Positions 8,623 to 19,184 of a DNA stretch of 64,000 nucleotides are shown in pieces (within the stretch, counting starts at the first letter, position 1; each line of letters begins with the position of its first letter). The position numbers and the translations under genes were made by a program. The notes below the pieces were generated by a model. That model had not been told where the DNA came from. It saw nothing but the letters and a program-made list of their open reading frames with translations, and did no database searches. This DNA comes from Phaeosaccion multiseriatum (taxonomy: Eukaryota; Ochrophyta, other classes): assembly GCA_965112735.1 (NCBI GenBank), contig OZ218952.1, positions 4,402,001-4,466,000 of the forward strand, in the 5' to 3' direction.

Positions 8623-10416
8623 TCACTGCGTGCCGACAGCTTCAATCTCCCCGCTCTGAACCACCTCAGCGGCCGTGGCCGCAAGAGTCTCATGCCTGTC
8701 GCTTGACTCCTCGCCCGTCAGGCTCTCTACTCCTCCCTCCTCCTCTTCTGTAACGTCTGAGCCAACCATCAGTGTGAAGAGGCCCTCCGACTTGTCGAAG
8801 CCGTGCACCAAGATTAGATACTCCTGCCCGGTCTTTGCGCTCCACTCAAACCAACTCGTCAGCCCCTGTAGACTCGCCGGTGCTCCATCGCCTGCCTCCC
8901 CCTCCTCCTCCTCCTCCTGCTCCTCCTCCTCCTCCTCCTCCTCCTCCTCCTCCTCCTCCTCCTCCTCCTCCTCCTCCTCCTCCTCCTCCTCCTCCTGCTC
9001 GTCAAGCGCACTGCTATCGGCTCCATCTTCCACTGGCGCAGCTCCACTCGTGCTACTCTGCTCCTCCCTGAGACGCTCGGATTTGGCTAGGGCCTGGGCT
9101 TGCTCATCCCAAGCCGCTCTTTCTCGCTCCATGTCTGTGTATCTCGCTTGCAGGAGCGCTCCTCGTCGCTGCCGCCCCGGCATACCAGAGGAAGAAGACA
9201 CGGACGAAGACGCAGCCGTAGAGTACGAAGAGCTGGTGCTGCGTCCTCCTGCTGCGTATCGCGTTGCCAGCGCCCTCTCCTCTGCCGCACTCTCACCCTC
9301 CATGACCCGCTGAGCGTCCTCCTCCTCCTCCTCCTCCTCCTCCTCCTCTGATCTGCTGGCCCCACTATCGAGGCGTCTCCATGTCGCCGTTGCCGTGTCG
9401 CCAACCTCCGCCCCACCCTCTGTTTCCATCCTACCCAACCATACTGTGAGTCCGGATGAAGACCCTTCCTCCTCCAGAGCAGCAGCGTCCTCCTCTGCTT
9501 CGCATCCGCCGTCCATGTAGTCGTCGTTTCCCCCCACGCATAAGAGCCGATCTTCCTGCCCTTCTTCCTGTCCTATGACACTTTCAAAGACAGATACCCT
9601 TGTATCGAACATACTGCCACACAGACTCGCCCGCATGATGCTGTTCTTAACTGCCCGGACTCTGTACCATACCCCTATATTGCGATGGACGGTTGGTTGT
9701 ACACGCCGAAGGATTTAGGATTGAGGATGGTGGGAGACACGAATGAGAAGTTCACGTTAAAGGGGAAGGGGAAGCGAGCGACACGTCTAGGGCAACCATC
9801 GGCAGTCGCCTTAGCAGCATCGCAGCTTCTGGAGAGATGAGCTCACCTGCGGACGTGATTGGCGGGCCGCACATGAGAGGTATAGGCGCTCCGTCTTTCG
9901 TCCGGCTGCTGCTGCTGCTGCTGTACGAGAGGTCGAGCGGGCCTGCACCATAAGTGGAGCCCGTTGTGCGGATGGGGAAGCTGTGTCCGAGGTCAGCAGC
10001 CGTTTCGTAATCTCCGCTGCACTCAGCAGCAAAGTTAACGCAGCAGTCGTTAAAGATGGAGCACTAGAACAGAAAAAGGCCAGATGACGAGGGAGGACGA
10101 GCACGAGGGAGCAGGACAAGGAGGATGGGGTAGCGCGTGGCCTTAATTAGAGGCGGGGTCGGGGGTACTGGGGTGAATTACAGCTCAGAGGGGCCGGTAG
10201 AAGACGTACATTATCGTCGCAGAAGCATTCCACCCCCTGCATCCCCGAGAACCCGCATTTTCCAGCACATCCAAAGAGGAGAGGGTTGTTTGTTGCCGGC
10301 GCACTCCCACCATCTGATCCTCGCAAGCTGGCGCCTTCCACGCAGATGCCAGCGCGAGCTGCATAAACGAGGAGGAGGGCCACTGCCCCATGTCTAGCCA
10401 TCCCTGGCCTGGCCAT
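8623..10416 (-). CDS. Secreted somatomedin-B-like / PPC-domain protein
   Basis: Three exons, 10416-10210, 10063-9847 and 9674-8623, total 1476 bases (491 aa) with consistent phases (0, then 1). It opens with a signal peptide (HGAVALLLVYAARAGICVEG). The exon 1/2 junction rebuilds a somatomedin-B-like knot: CAGKC, then CFCDDN, joined across the splice to CSIFNDCCVNFAAEC, eight cysteines with the diagnostic CxCDD...CC spacing. The third exon carries a bacterial-style pre-peptidase C-terminal (PPC) beta-sandwich: GVWYRV, ASLCGSMFDTRVSVFES, LCVGGNDDYMDGGC and GQEYLILVHGFDKSEG. This domain is split by long acidic poly-E inserts and a Ser-rich stretch. The protein is probably extracellular or cell-wall associated. 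The combination is unusual; ligand unknown. The poly-E tract (about 8895-8995) is a (TCC)n microsatellite on the plus strand. Confidence 0.8.
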
Positions 10417-10582
10417 CGACGTAAGGAAGGAGTTTAGGGGCCTCTTTCTGTAACGCCAATCTAGAGGCATACTCCCCCCCCCCCATTTCGCCAAAATCGC
10501 AACTCCCTCCGTCCCTTTTTCTCTCCACATCTTGCATCATCGTGGATAGAAGGAGCATCCGCCAAGATTAGCTGCTGCTGCC

Positions 10583-12610
10583 ATGGTGGCCCCAGATGTG
10601 ATTGCATCGGTGGTGGCGTACAGCCTTTGCAGTGGGACGATGCTGGTGCTGAACAAGCTCGCCATAGAGAGTGTTCCGGACTGTCCCACCATGGTGTCCG
10701 TCATCCAGTTACTGTCTAGTACCATCATTGTGCTCCTCTTCAAGTTCTCGGGTCTGATCCCCGTTGACGACTTTGTGTGGTCCAAGGTACGGGTCCAAGG
10801 GAAGGGCAAGAAGGAATGATCTTCCTCATGTTCTCTTCTCTCTGTCCATTCGTACATCCTATACATGATGGTAGAGAGCGTCTATCTCACCCTCGCACGG
10901 TCAGTCATCCCCAATAGTGAGCGTCTTTCTCACCCTCGGACGCTCTGCCCCTGGTCCCCAATCTGTGTTTGCCCCACCCACCACCCTCCAGGTCAAGCCC
11001 TACTTGTACTATGTGGTAGTCTTTGTGCTCGGGGTGTGGTCCAACATGAAGTCGCTAGAGGCCTCGAATGTGGACACGGTAAGGGTTTCCGGGCCTCGGG
11101 GGAGTTTTGCACGTCGCCTACCCCTTGACTGCCCTGCTGCTACTGCTGCTGTTGCTGCTTCGTGGACCCCCCTTGATGGCGGCTGTTGTGTTGCACGTGC
11201 TCGTACAAGTGCCCTGATGCATGCGTTTGGGCCTTTGTGTGCGCTGCTTGAGGGATGTGGGGGAAGGTGTGCGTTGTTTGCAGAGTTCACGTAGATGTGA
11301 GATGGTACGCACATACTTGGAGAGAGTATCCTCACTGCGCGCCCCCTGCCCCCCACGTGTGTGTACTATGCGTCTGTTGATGCCCTCATCAGGTGATCGT
11401 ATTTCGGGCATGTACGCCCATCGCCGTGGCCCTGATGGACGTCATCTTCCTGGGGCGAGAGAGCCCAAGCAAGCGCTCTCTGTTTGCCCTCTCCTGTCTG
11501 GTGTTTGGCTCCATGGGGTACGTGTACTACGACGCCGAATTCGCCTTGAATGGCTTCAGCGCCTACTCCTGGGTCACGGCTTACTTTGTGCTCATCTGCA
11601 TTGAAATGACATACGGCAAGAAGCTGGTGAGCACGGTGAAGATGGACTCGGTGAGCGGCTCAGTGCTATACACCAACGCCTTTGGTTGGCTGCCCATGTT
11701 CCTCATCGCAAAGAGCGCCAGGGAGTTGGAAAAATTCAACGCGATGGAGTGGACACCATCTGCCATTTTCTTTCTCAGTCTGAGCGCCATCGTAGGTGAG
11801 AGAGAGGGAGGGAGGGAGGGAGGGAGGAAGGAAGGGATGAGTGGAGGGTGATTAGATCGGAAATGGAAGTGAGTGGGTGGGTCATTATTTGTGTAAGTGG
11901 GTCGGCGAGGGAGGGAGGCAGCGAAAAGGCAATTACGTACACGATAACTCAGAGTCTGTGTCGTTGGCCAGCAGAGAGAGGTGGATTACCAAAGGCCTAT
12001 TGTCAACGCTCTGCTGCTCTTCCATGACCACCCCCGTGCTCTCCTCTCCTCGCTCAGGCACCGGCATCAGCTACGCAGGCTGGTGGTGTAGAGGAAAGGT
12101 GTCAGCCACCACCTTCACTCTTGTGGGAGTCCTCAACAAGACCATGACAGTGCTCATCAATGTTTTCATCTGGGACAAGCACGCTAGTCCCACGGGCATC
12201 TTCTTCCTCTTCGTCTGCCTGGGGGGAGGGTCTCTATACAAGCAGGTAGGGAAGAAAGGAAGGAAGGAAGGAAGGAAGGAAGGGTCTTATTTCATCACCT
12301 GGGCCGGGAAGCAGGATTGCTGAGAGGGAAGAAGAGTTGCATTTGCTGCCACTGCTACTTCTACTACTGCTTCTGCCACACTGCTACTTCTACTGCTGCG
12401 GCTACCCCTCCCCCCACCCCCTTCCTCGCTACCACTTTACTCACCACCCCTCATGCTTTGGCGTACTCACTGCACGACACTGCGCTGCAGGCTCCCCTGC
12501 GCAAGAGCATGGAAGAAGGTGGCTTGGCCATGGGCGATACCACCATAGACAAGGCCGACCTGGATATTGAGGCCAAGGAGGCTCTCGTCACCCCCAAGGC
12601 AATGAAATAA
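10583..12610 (+). CDS. Nucleotide-sugar transporter (TPT/EamA, GDP-mannose transporter-like)
   Basis: Five exons, 10583-10786, 10992-11078, 11393-11795, 12058-12245 and 12491-12610, sum to 1002 bases (333 aa) in one frame. About ten hydrophobic segments are seen, beginning VIASVVAYSLCSGTMLVLNK. Family hallmarks are the early LNKLAIESVP, VFRACTPIAVALMDVIFLGR (substrate-cavity helix), and the late VGVLNKTMTVLINVFIWDK followed by GGGSLYKQ. It probably exchanges a nucleotide sugar for the nucleoside monophosphate across the Golgi or ER membrane. The exact sugar cannot be read from sequence; the VLNK-TVLIN-IWDK pattern resembles GDP-mannose/UTR7-like members. The short cytosolic tail (KSMEEGG...) is acidic. 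Start ATG context is GCCATGG. Divergent from the SMB-PPC gene, 166 bp apart. Confidence 0.9.
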
Positions 12611-13135
12611 ACGAACTAAAAAAAGGGACCATTCGCCCCTCCTCCAGATGGCACTACATGGTATGGGCCGGAGCGGAAAGGAGAGGAGAGGGTCTGACTC
12701 TCTGCTGTTGCTTTGTGGCGTGCCGCAAGGAGAGGGGGCGGAGACACGCATCGATCGGGCCCCTCCTCCAGAGAAGCTTGCGGGCAGCGAAGAGGAGGGA
12801 GGGAAACGCGTTCTCTCAGACGGAACTGAGCGAGCAAGGTAGCTGAGGCAGCTCATGCCAGAGCTATGACAGAGCTTTGACAGAGCCACTGGATCACATG
12901 AGGAAAATACGAAGAAAAAGAAATGGACACACGATGTGTCTGTGGTGGAATAGTTGAGACTAGTTCAAATCATAAAAAAAAAGCCCCCGAGTTATTCCCC
13001 TGCATGCATGTTACGTTCAACTAAAGGTACTTACTGCATCTTCACTCACTTTTAATCTATCTTATGCCTCTATTTATATGGCGATGGTGTGTGTGTTGTG
13101 CGTGCTCGCCTGATGCAACCAAGCAAGAGCTCCGA
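12611..13135. other. Intergenic, convergent spacer
   Basis: Between the transporter stop and the stop of the plastid-type gene on the other strand. Open frames on both strands at 12616-12889 are mutually overlapping, low in conserved character and not supported. AATAAA-like A-rich patches occur near 12600 and 12970. Confidence 0.5.
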
Positions 13136-13993
13136 TTACTTCTTCTTGCCGAAGAGCCCCTCCATCATATCTCCGAGGGGGTTGCTCTCCTTGCCTTCAG
13201 TCTTCTTTGCCCCCTTCTCGTCGGGGATCTCCTTATCAGCTGCCTCGAACACCTGTCTCCATCGATCACGGACACAAAGACGGAGGAGGGGTGACGGTGG
13301 GGGAGGGGGGGGGTCAGGGAGAGGAAAGGTGGAAATGGCGGGTCTCTAGAGCGGAATGGCGGGTGTGCTAGTCTCAGCGATGATGCTTATTCGCGTATGG
13401 CGTGGCGTGGTGTGCTGTGGTGTGACGTGTGGCGTGATGTGGGGCCGGTCATCACCTCGCGGGTCAGGGCCCAAGAAGGGCTCACCGAGAGGAGCTTAAC
13501 GGCTCCAGCGTACCCGTGCGGACACCCTCACGGGTACCGCACGGACAGGCTGCTTCGGTGTCGCACGACTCTATTGTTTTGGCAGCGTCACCACCGCCTC
13601 AAGGAACATTGCTGCTCGTAGGCATGGCCGGCTTAATGTGCTTTTTTATCGTGGGTATGTGATATAATGGGAGAAGCAACCCCTCCCATTGTACAAGCAC
13701 ACGCCGCGCCCTCATCAACTCACCTCAAACATCTGCTCAAGGTTAAGGTCGGTGACACTCTGCTCTTCCTCCTCTTCCTTGCCCTTGGGCGTGACCCTCA
13801 GCTGGTGCACTGCTGCTCGGCCCTGTCTATTCTCCTGCTGCTGGTGCTGCTGCTGCTGCTGCTCCAGGCTGCCAACCTCCACCTTGCGAATCGCACTTGT
13901 GGACAGGGAGGGCACCACAAAGGCCTGGCTGGTCTGCGCCAAGCAGCCGCACACGGCCACCATCACCGCCACGAGGTGTTGCATTTGCATCAC
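13136..13993 (-). CDS. Small plastid-targeted-type protein (bipartite presequence)
   Basis: Two exons, 13993-13724 and 13252-13136, give 387 bases (128 aa), joined in phase 0 at MFE/VFEAADK. The N-terminus MQHLVAVMVAVCGCLAQTSQ then AFVVPSL is a signal peptide whose predicted cleavage leaves Phe at +1 (SQA-F), the ASAFAP-like context that directs proteins through the four membranes of heterokont plastids. The mature part is short: a Gln-rich stretch (LEQQQQQHQQQ), KEEEEEQSVTDLNLEQMFEV, EAADKEIPDEKG, and the C-terminus LGDMMEGLFGKKK. I do not recognise the function. The intron carries a block found again in inverted orientation at 17.33-17.74 kb, where a damaged copy of this gene lies. Confidence 0.7.
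13215..13645. repeat. Inverted duplicate block, copy A
   Basis: Start of exon 2 plus most of the intron of the plastid-type gene. It matches the reverse complement of about 17325-17740, with shared landmarks ATCACGGACACAAAGACGGA, GGGGCCGGTCATCACCTCGC and GTACCCGTGCGGACACCCTC. An internal hairpin is formed by TACCCGTG and CACGGGTA. Boundaries are approximate. Confidence 0.85.
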
Positions 13994-14470
13994 GCCACGT
14001 ACGTGCCCCTCGTCTTTAATCCCTTTTCTCCTTCTCTGCCCTTTTCACTTCGACTGTATACAGTCCTAGTGATACACTCCTATGATACACTCCTCTAGTT
14101 GTGTGATGGTGTTGGTGTATAATTTGTGTTGGTCGGTGTGCTGGTTGTCGGCCGAGTCGAGTTGTCCCATTTTTGTTTGGCCCCCTGGGGTTTGCAGAGT
14201 TTTTTTTCGCTTCTTGCATGCTCGTTGCTCCTCGTGTCCTGCTGCCGGAAGGAGGAGCGCTTTTAGGAGTGAGGAAGGGCAGCAGTGGCAGCAGCGGCAG
14301 CAGCTCCGAGCCAAGAGCGCACTCGTCTGTTTCCCTTTCTACAGCCAAAGTCCAGCAAGCGCTATCGGAGCCACACGCGGCTCCTCCCGCCAAGTTCAGA
14401 CAGGAGCTTGGACAAGAGCTTGGCGGAGCGTAGAGATATAGACAAGAGAGGGGGGGCTGTCACGAGGACG
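13994..14470. other. Divergent promoter region, plastid-type gene / Derlin
   Basis: 477 bp between two divergent start codons. It contains an imperfect repeat of GATACACTCCT (14071 and 14083). No convincing ORF; the frames on both strands are shadows of one another. Confidence 0.4.
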
Positions 14471-16775
14471 ATGGGGGTTGCGGTGCTGCAAGCGGCGCTG
14501 GTGGCCGGAGTAGCCCTGTCTGTGGCAAGAGGAGGTGAAGGACATGGGTTGGTGGGAGGCAGAGGAGCAGGGCTCAGGCCGAGTGGTGCTCTCGCCGCAG
14601 ATGGGGCACGAGCAGCAGCAGGAGCAGCAGAAGGAGCAATAGCAGCAGCAGGAGGAGGAGGGGAAGAGAGAGTTGGAGCAGCAGGACCCTCCGTACCAAG
14701 GGTGGCGGTACAGGTAGAAACAGAGGAAGCAGCGGAATCGTCGACCTGGACAGATGGAGCCTGCTGGGAGGTAGCAGATCCGCAAGATCAGCAGGTGAGT
14801 GTATGGCCCAGCTCGGACGGAAATCTTCGCCCCTGCATGACGATATGACATGTGCAGACTACACCATTGTTCAAAGGGGTGCGTCGTGTGAGTGGGGAGC
14901 AAGTGGATGGTGTCTGAGCGAAAAGGGGAAGCAGCCGATCCCAGAAGCCTGGTCGGACGCGCCTTTGACTCCCTCAGTCGAGAAGCAACTCATGCAAAAC
15001 TCAAAAACTGACACACCCACCCACCTTCCTCTCTATTCCGATGTATTGGTGCGTGGACACAGGAGGAGCACAGGTGTAGTGGGAGTGGCGCCAAACAAAG
15101 TCTAGCAGAGGCCAGGCGGCACAGCAGCAGGCGGCAAAGGTACCCATCCCCACACACGTTAGCTTCTGTAGCGGCCACAGCCACGGCCACGGCTTGTGCA
15201 CCTTCGTCTCTAGTACAGAAGCGGTTGCTCTCCCTTCGTGGCGGCGTCAAGAGAGCAGCAGCAGCAGCCGCCTTGGACGGCGAAGAGGACGACGACGACG
15301 ACGACGACTTTCCCGCCTCAGAGAGTGTGCTCAAGAAGGTGGTTAGCTCTTACGCCGCCCTCCCCATCGCCACCCGCGTATACCTTAGTGTGGTCTTGGC
15401 GTGTACGGCGATTGACATGGCCGGAGGTGAGGCGCTCAACGCGGGGGAGCTGTTCGCCCTACATCCGAGGCGGTCGCTGCTAGGGCTAGAGCTCTGGCGC
15501 CCCCTCACGGGGTCCACCTTCCTGGGGCCGCTGTCGATGCACTGGGCCACCAATGTGTACTTTCTCATCAAGTACGGGACGTTGTTGGAGGCCATGTATG
15601 GCCATGCGCAGCAGTTGGTCTTCCTTGTGGTGGTGGTGGCTGTGCTCAACGTGCTAGGGCCCCTGTTGGGCTTCCCCTATGTGGCAACTTCGCTCATTAG
15701 CTCTCTTGTCTATGTATCGTCAAGGTAAGCAGCAGGAAGGAGTACACTGTTGGGGAGGAGGAGAGGAGGAGGAGGGGAGCCCCCTCTCCTTTCACTCAAG
15801 GCGAGGCTTGGGAAGGAAGGGACCTAAGGGAGGAGGGGAGGAGGAGAGGAAGCCCCTCTCCCTCCACTCGAGCTCAGGCTTGGGATTGGGTCAAGCTCCC
15901 TTTACTGGACATGGTCTATTGACGCGCCAGCGAGTGGAGAGTTTGTAACTGGACCTACTCTGGCAGGATTATCAGGGTAGTCTGGCTGGATTTGCTCTGT
16001 GGTGATTCATTGTGGCTCTCTTGGTCTGACTTACTACCTCTCTCCCCTCTTCACCCCACTCGCTCTCTCTCTCTGTGTGTGTGTGTGTGTTCTGGCAGCT
16101 GACTGACCTGACAACCTCTTTCCCCTCTTCCTCGTCCTCGCACTCACGCTCTCTCCATCGCTCCTGGGATCGACCCAACACGACTAAACAGGCTCAATCC
16201 GATGGAGAACCAACAGTGGCAGTTCGGGATCACCATTCAGTCCTGGATGCTCCCCTACGCTCTCGCCATTGTGGACACGCTTCAGGCGCAGAGCATCGCC
16301 GCGGCCTATCCGCACTTGCTCGGCATCTTGGCGGGACACCTCTACCACTTTTTCAACAAGGTATGTGTGTGTGTCAGGGAGTGTGTGCGTGAGCAGTGTG
16401 TGTGTGAGCGTGTGTGTGCGTGAGCAGTGTGTGTGTGTGTGTGAGTGTGGACAGGGGAGAAGGTTGAGAGCGAGAGCAAGAGCAAGAGCAAGAGCAAGAA
16501 GCAACGACAGCAGGGGAGTAGATGGAGTAGTGTGTGCGTCTGACACTCCTTCCTGCTTCTGCACATATGTCTGTCTCTCTCTTGGTCCTGTGCCTCTCTT
16601 GTTGCAGGTGTATCCGGCCATGGGGGGGCGAGCCTGGTTCAATGCGCCAAACTGGATGAAACGTCGCTTAGATGGCGACGAGCCGAGCTACATGGCCGCT
16701 GCGGAAGAGGCTGCTGCCAAGGCACCCAAGCCTCGAGGGAGGAGAGTGGGGGGCGGAAGGAAGGACGACGACTAA
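14471..16775 (+). CDS. DER1: Derlin (Der1-like) with long N-terminal extension
   Basis: Derlins are rhomboid-like pseudoproteases that help move proteins across the ER membrane in ERAD. Exons 14471-14794, 15219-15724, 16192-16360 and 16608-16775 total 1167 bases (388 aa) with matching phases. The Derlin core is clear: LPIATRVYLSVVLACTAIDM, LELWRPLTGSTFLGPLSM, NVYFLIKYGTLLEAMYGHAQ, LVYVSSRLNP, and GHLYHFFNKVYPAMGGRAW. The tail is basic/acidic (KPRGRRVGGGRKDDD). Unlike ordinary Derlins, which start almost at the first membrane helix, this model has about 150 residues before it: a signal-like start (MGVAVLQAALVAGVALSVAR), an Ala/Gly-rich stretch and an acidic run after LSLRGGVKRAAAAA. That would fit a symbiont-type Derlin of a complex plastid (SELMA), but exon 1 is low-complexity and its joining is my inference. 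The core is secure. Confidence 0.8.
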
Positions 16776-16991
16776 GTTTATGGAGCCATGGACTTGGGAA
16801 AGGGGAAGTGCAGCAGGGGAGTTTACTAGAGGACATGCAGGGGCGGGGAGGGTGGTAGGTAGGCCAGGCCAGTAGGGTAGTTTGTGCTGGTGGCCGACAG
16901 GATGGGTCCTTTCCCTTTGTACGGGGAGAGGAGGGAGGGAGGGAGGGAGGGAGAGGAGAGGATCTCCAGGGGATTGACACGCGTATGCTCC

Positions 16992-17775
16992 AAGCGGGCG
17001 GACGGCAACAGCAGCAGCAGCAGCAGGAGGAGGAGGAGGAGGAGGAGGAGGAGGAAGAAGAAGAGAAGAAGCAGCGACGGGCATGGGCCACGAGCAGACA
17101 GTGAGGAAGAGGAGGAAGAGCAGAGAGTCACCGACCTCTACCTTGAGCAGATAGTTCGAGGTAAGTTGCTGAGGGCGTGGCGTGTGTTTGCACCATGGGA
17201 GGGGGGGGGAGGGGAGGATGAGTGGGGAGAGGGAGGGGGGGGAGATTGGAGTGGGAGTGGGTATTCTTGTCTTTCTCCCTTTCTCCATCACGCACACACA
17301 CGCACACACACACACACACAAGAACATTAGGCCGGCCATGCCTACGAGCAGTCATGTTCCTTGAGGCGGTGGTGACGCTGCCAAAACAATAGAGTCATGC
17401 GACACCGAAGCAGCCTGTCCGTGCGGTACCCGTGAGGGTGTCCGCACGGGTACGCTGGAGCCGTTAAGCTCCTCTTGGTGAGCCCTTCGTGGGCCCTGAC
17501 CCGCGAGGTGATGACCGGCCCCACACCACGCCACACGTCACACCGCACGTCAGCGCGACACTTGTCCGTGAGACTGACACACCCGCCATTCCACTCTTGA
17601 GACCCGCCATTTCCACCCTTTCCTCTCCCTGACTCCAACCTCCCCCACCCTCACCCCTCCTCCGTCTTTGTGTCCGTGGTCGATGGAGGCAGGTGTTCGA
17701 GGCAGCTGACAAGGATGTCCCCGACGAGAAGCAGGAGAAGACCGGCAAAGCGCGTCGTTATCGGTCTTGCTTGTT
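16992..17775 (+). pseudogene. Broken inverted copy of the plastid-type small gene
   Basis: Plus-strand remnant of the 13136-13993 gene. The exon 1 end is recognisable as EEEEEQRVTDLYLEQIV before a GTAAGT donor at 17161. The exon 2 start, QVFEAADKDVPDEKQEKTG, follows an acceptor at about 17691. Between them the intron block is conserved in inverted orientation. The signal peptide and the C-terminal MMEGLFGKKK are missing or unrecognisable, and the acidic region has expanded into a GGA repeat. It is probably a non-functional partial duplicate, although a truncated product cannot be excluded. Confidence 0.65.
17325..17740. repeat. Inverted duplicate block, copy B
   Basis: Reverse-complement counterpart of 13215-13645. 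The two arms are about 3.7 kb apart and bracket the Derlin gene. Conservation of intronic sequence points to a recent duplication. Boundaries approximate. Confidence 0.85.
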
Positions 17776-17948
17776 TAGGAAGGGGGGGGGCGATTTATAA
17801 GGATTGGCAGGCGAATTGTGCCACAGCCAGCGCCAGCCGGACCTGGAAAAGCATTCCTACGATGGTCATTTTAATTACACAAGTTACACACATTGGTTCT
17901 CTTTGATAGACCTCTCTCTCTCTCTCTCTCTCTGTCTTTTTTTTAACA

Positions 17949-18184
17949 CTCGATTTACGTAAGAATCGCCCAAATCGGGGGTCGGGCGGCACGGGGGAGT
18001 GCTCTTGCAGAAATGCTGACAAGTAGGGAAGGGGAAAAGCGATGAAGGAGCCGAAAGACTGTGTGTCAGTAGGCCTTTCAAAGAGCTACACGAAGAGCTA
18101 TAGCGCTTCTCCCCGCGTCATTTTGCGGAGTTTGTTCAAAAAAACTAATCGGGGGCGATTTGAGCGATTCTTACGCAAATCGAG
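17949..18184. repeat. Inverted repeat with 29-bp arms
   Basis: Left arm 17949-17977 starts CTCGATTTACGTAAGAATCG. Right arm 18156-18184 ends CGATTCTTACGCAAATCGAG. The arms match at 27 of 29 positions. The 178-bp interior has no ORF. It could be a small MITE-like element. Confidence 0.7.
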
Positions 18185-18398
18185 CAGTAGCCACGCGTAC
18201 GAAAAAACAATAATACACGCAATGATCCTATCAGTGCCTACGCTCTATCAGGTATGTGCGTGCGTGTGTGCATGGCGTTACGAAAGTCCTCCCCACGCGC
18301 CCGCCCACGGCACACTACGGAACACGCGGGGAGGTGTGAGGGTATTTTGTATTTTGGATGGATGCTAATTGCTTATTTACACATGCACACTCCAAGGG

Positions 18399-18604
18399 TC
18401 AGGTCCAGGCAGTAGGAGCGTGAGCAGGCGCTGTTGGCATGAAAGAGAAGCCTCCTTCCGGCGGTGGCGGCGGCATCTCTGCTCCACCCCCCCCCGCATC
18501 CACGCTCATGGCATCGTCCTCTTCTTCGGTCATTCCGTTGCCATCGCCACCGTGATTGACCTTGCCTTTGCTCCTGCTCTTGCTGCTGCTGCTGTTGCTG
18601 CTGT

Positions 18605-18641
<37 letters not shown>

Positions 18642-19147
18642 CTGGTCGGTAAGAAGACACGCGACAGGCTCATTGTTAAACACAACGAGGGCCTTGGTTG
18701 AGGCCATGCGAGAGGAGCGGATGATGTCATCTATCTTCTTGTCCACGCCACTCATCCCCGCGGGGGGGAGAAGGCGAGGCACCACTAGCGGCTTAACGTG
18801 GTTACCATCATCATCATCATCCTCGTTGTCTTCTTCGTAGCCTTGTTCGCTGGGTTCGGCAGATGAGACACTGTTTGTGTGCTGCGCAGGTGCTGGTCTC
18901 GGCGGCCACCCCATCTTCCTCCTCTTGTTGTCCGCGGACTGCGTTGATTCGGTATCGTCGTCGCTCATGCGCACTGCTGCGAGTCTCTCCGCAGTCTCCC
19001 CCAAGGCAGATGACAGGCCTGATGCTGTAACCCCCATATTCATTCCTAGGCCCCCCATGCCTCTCTCAAGGCCCGTCCCCTCCGTCGCCCCCTGCCCTCC
19101 TCCTCCTCCTCCTCCTCCTCCTCCTGCTCCTCCTCCTCCTCCTCCTC

Positions 19148-19184
<37 letters not shown>

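Larger units (their letters stand above)
16776..18398. other. Intergenic with broken gene copy and repeats
   Basis: Holds the degenerate inverted copy of the plastid-type gene (16992-17775), GGA and CA repeats, and an inverted repeat at 17949-18184. No other supported gene. Confidence 0.5.

Noticed and set aside
14396-14902. 168-residue Cys/Ser-rich minus-strand frame
   Set aside because: Complement of the GCA/GGA-rich Derlin exon 1. Plus-strand frame joins in phase with the Derlin core, so this is a shadow.
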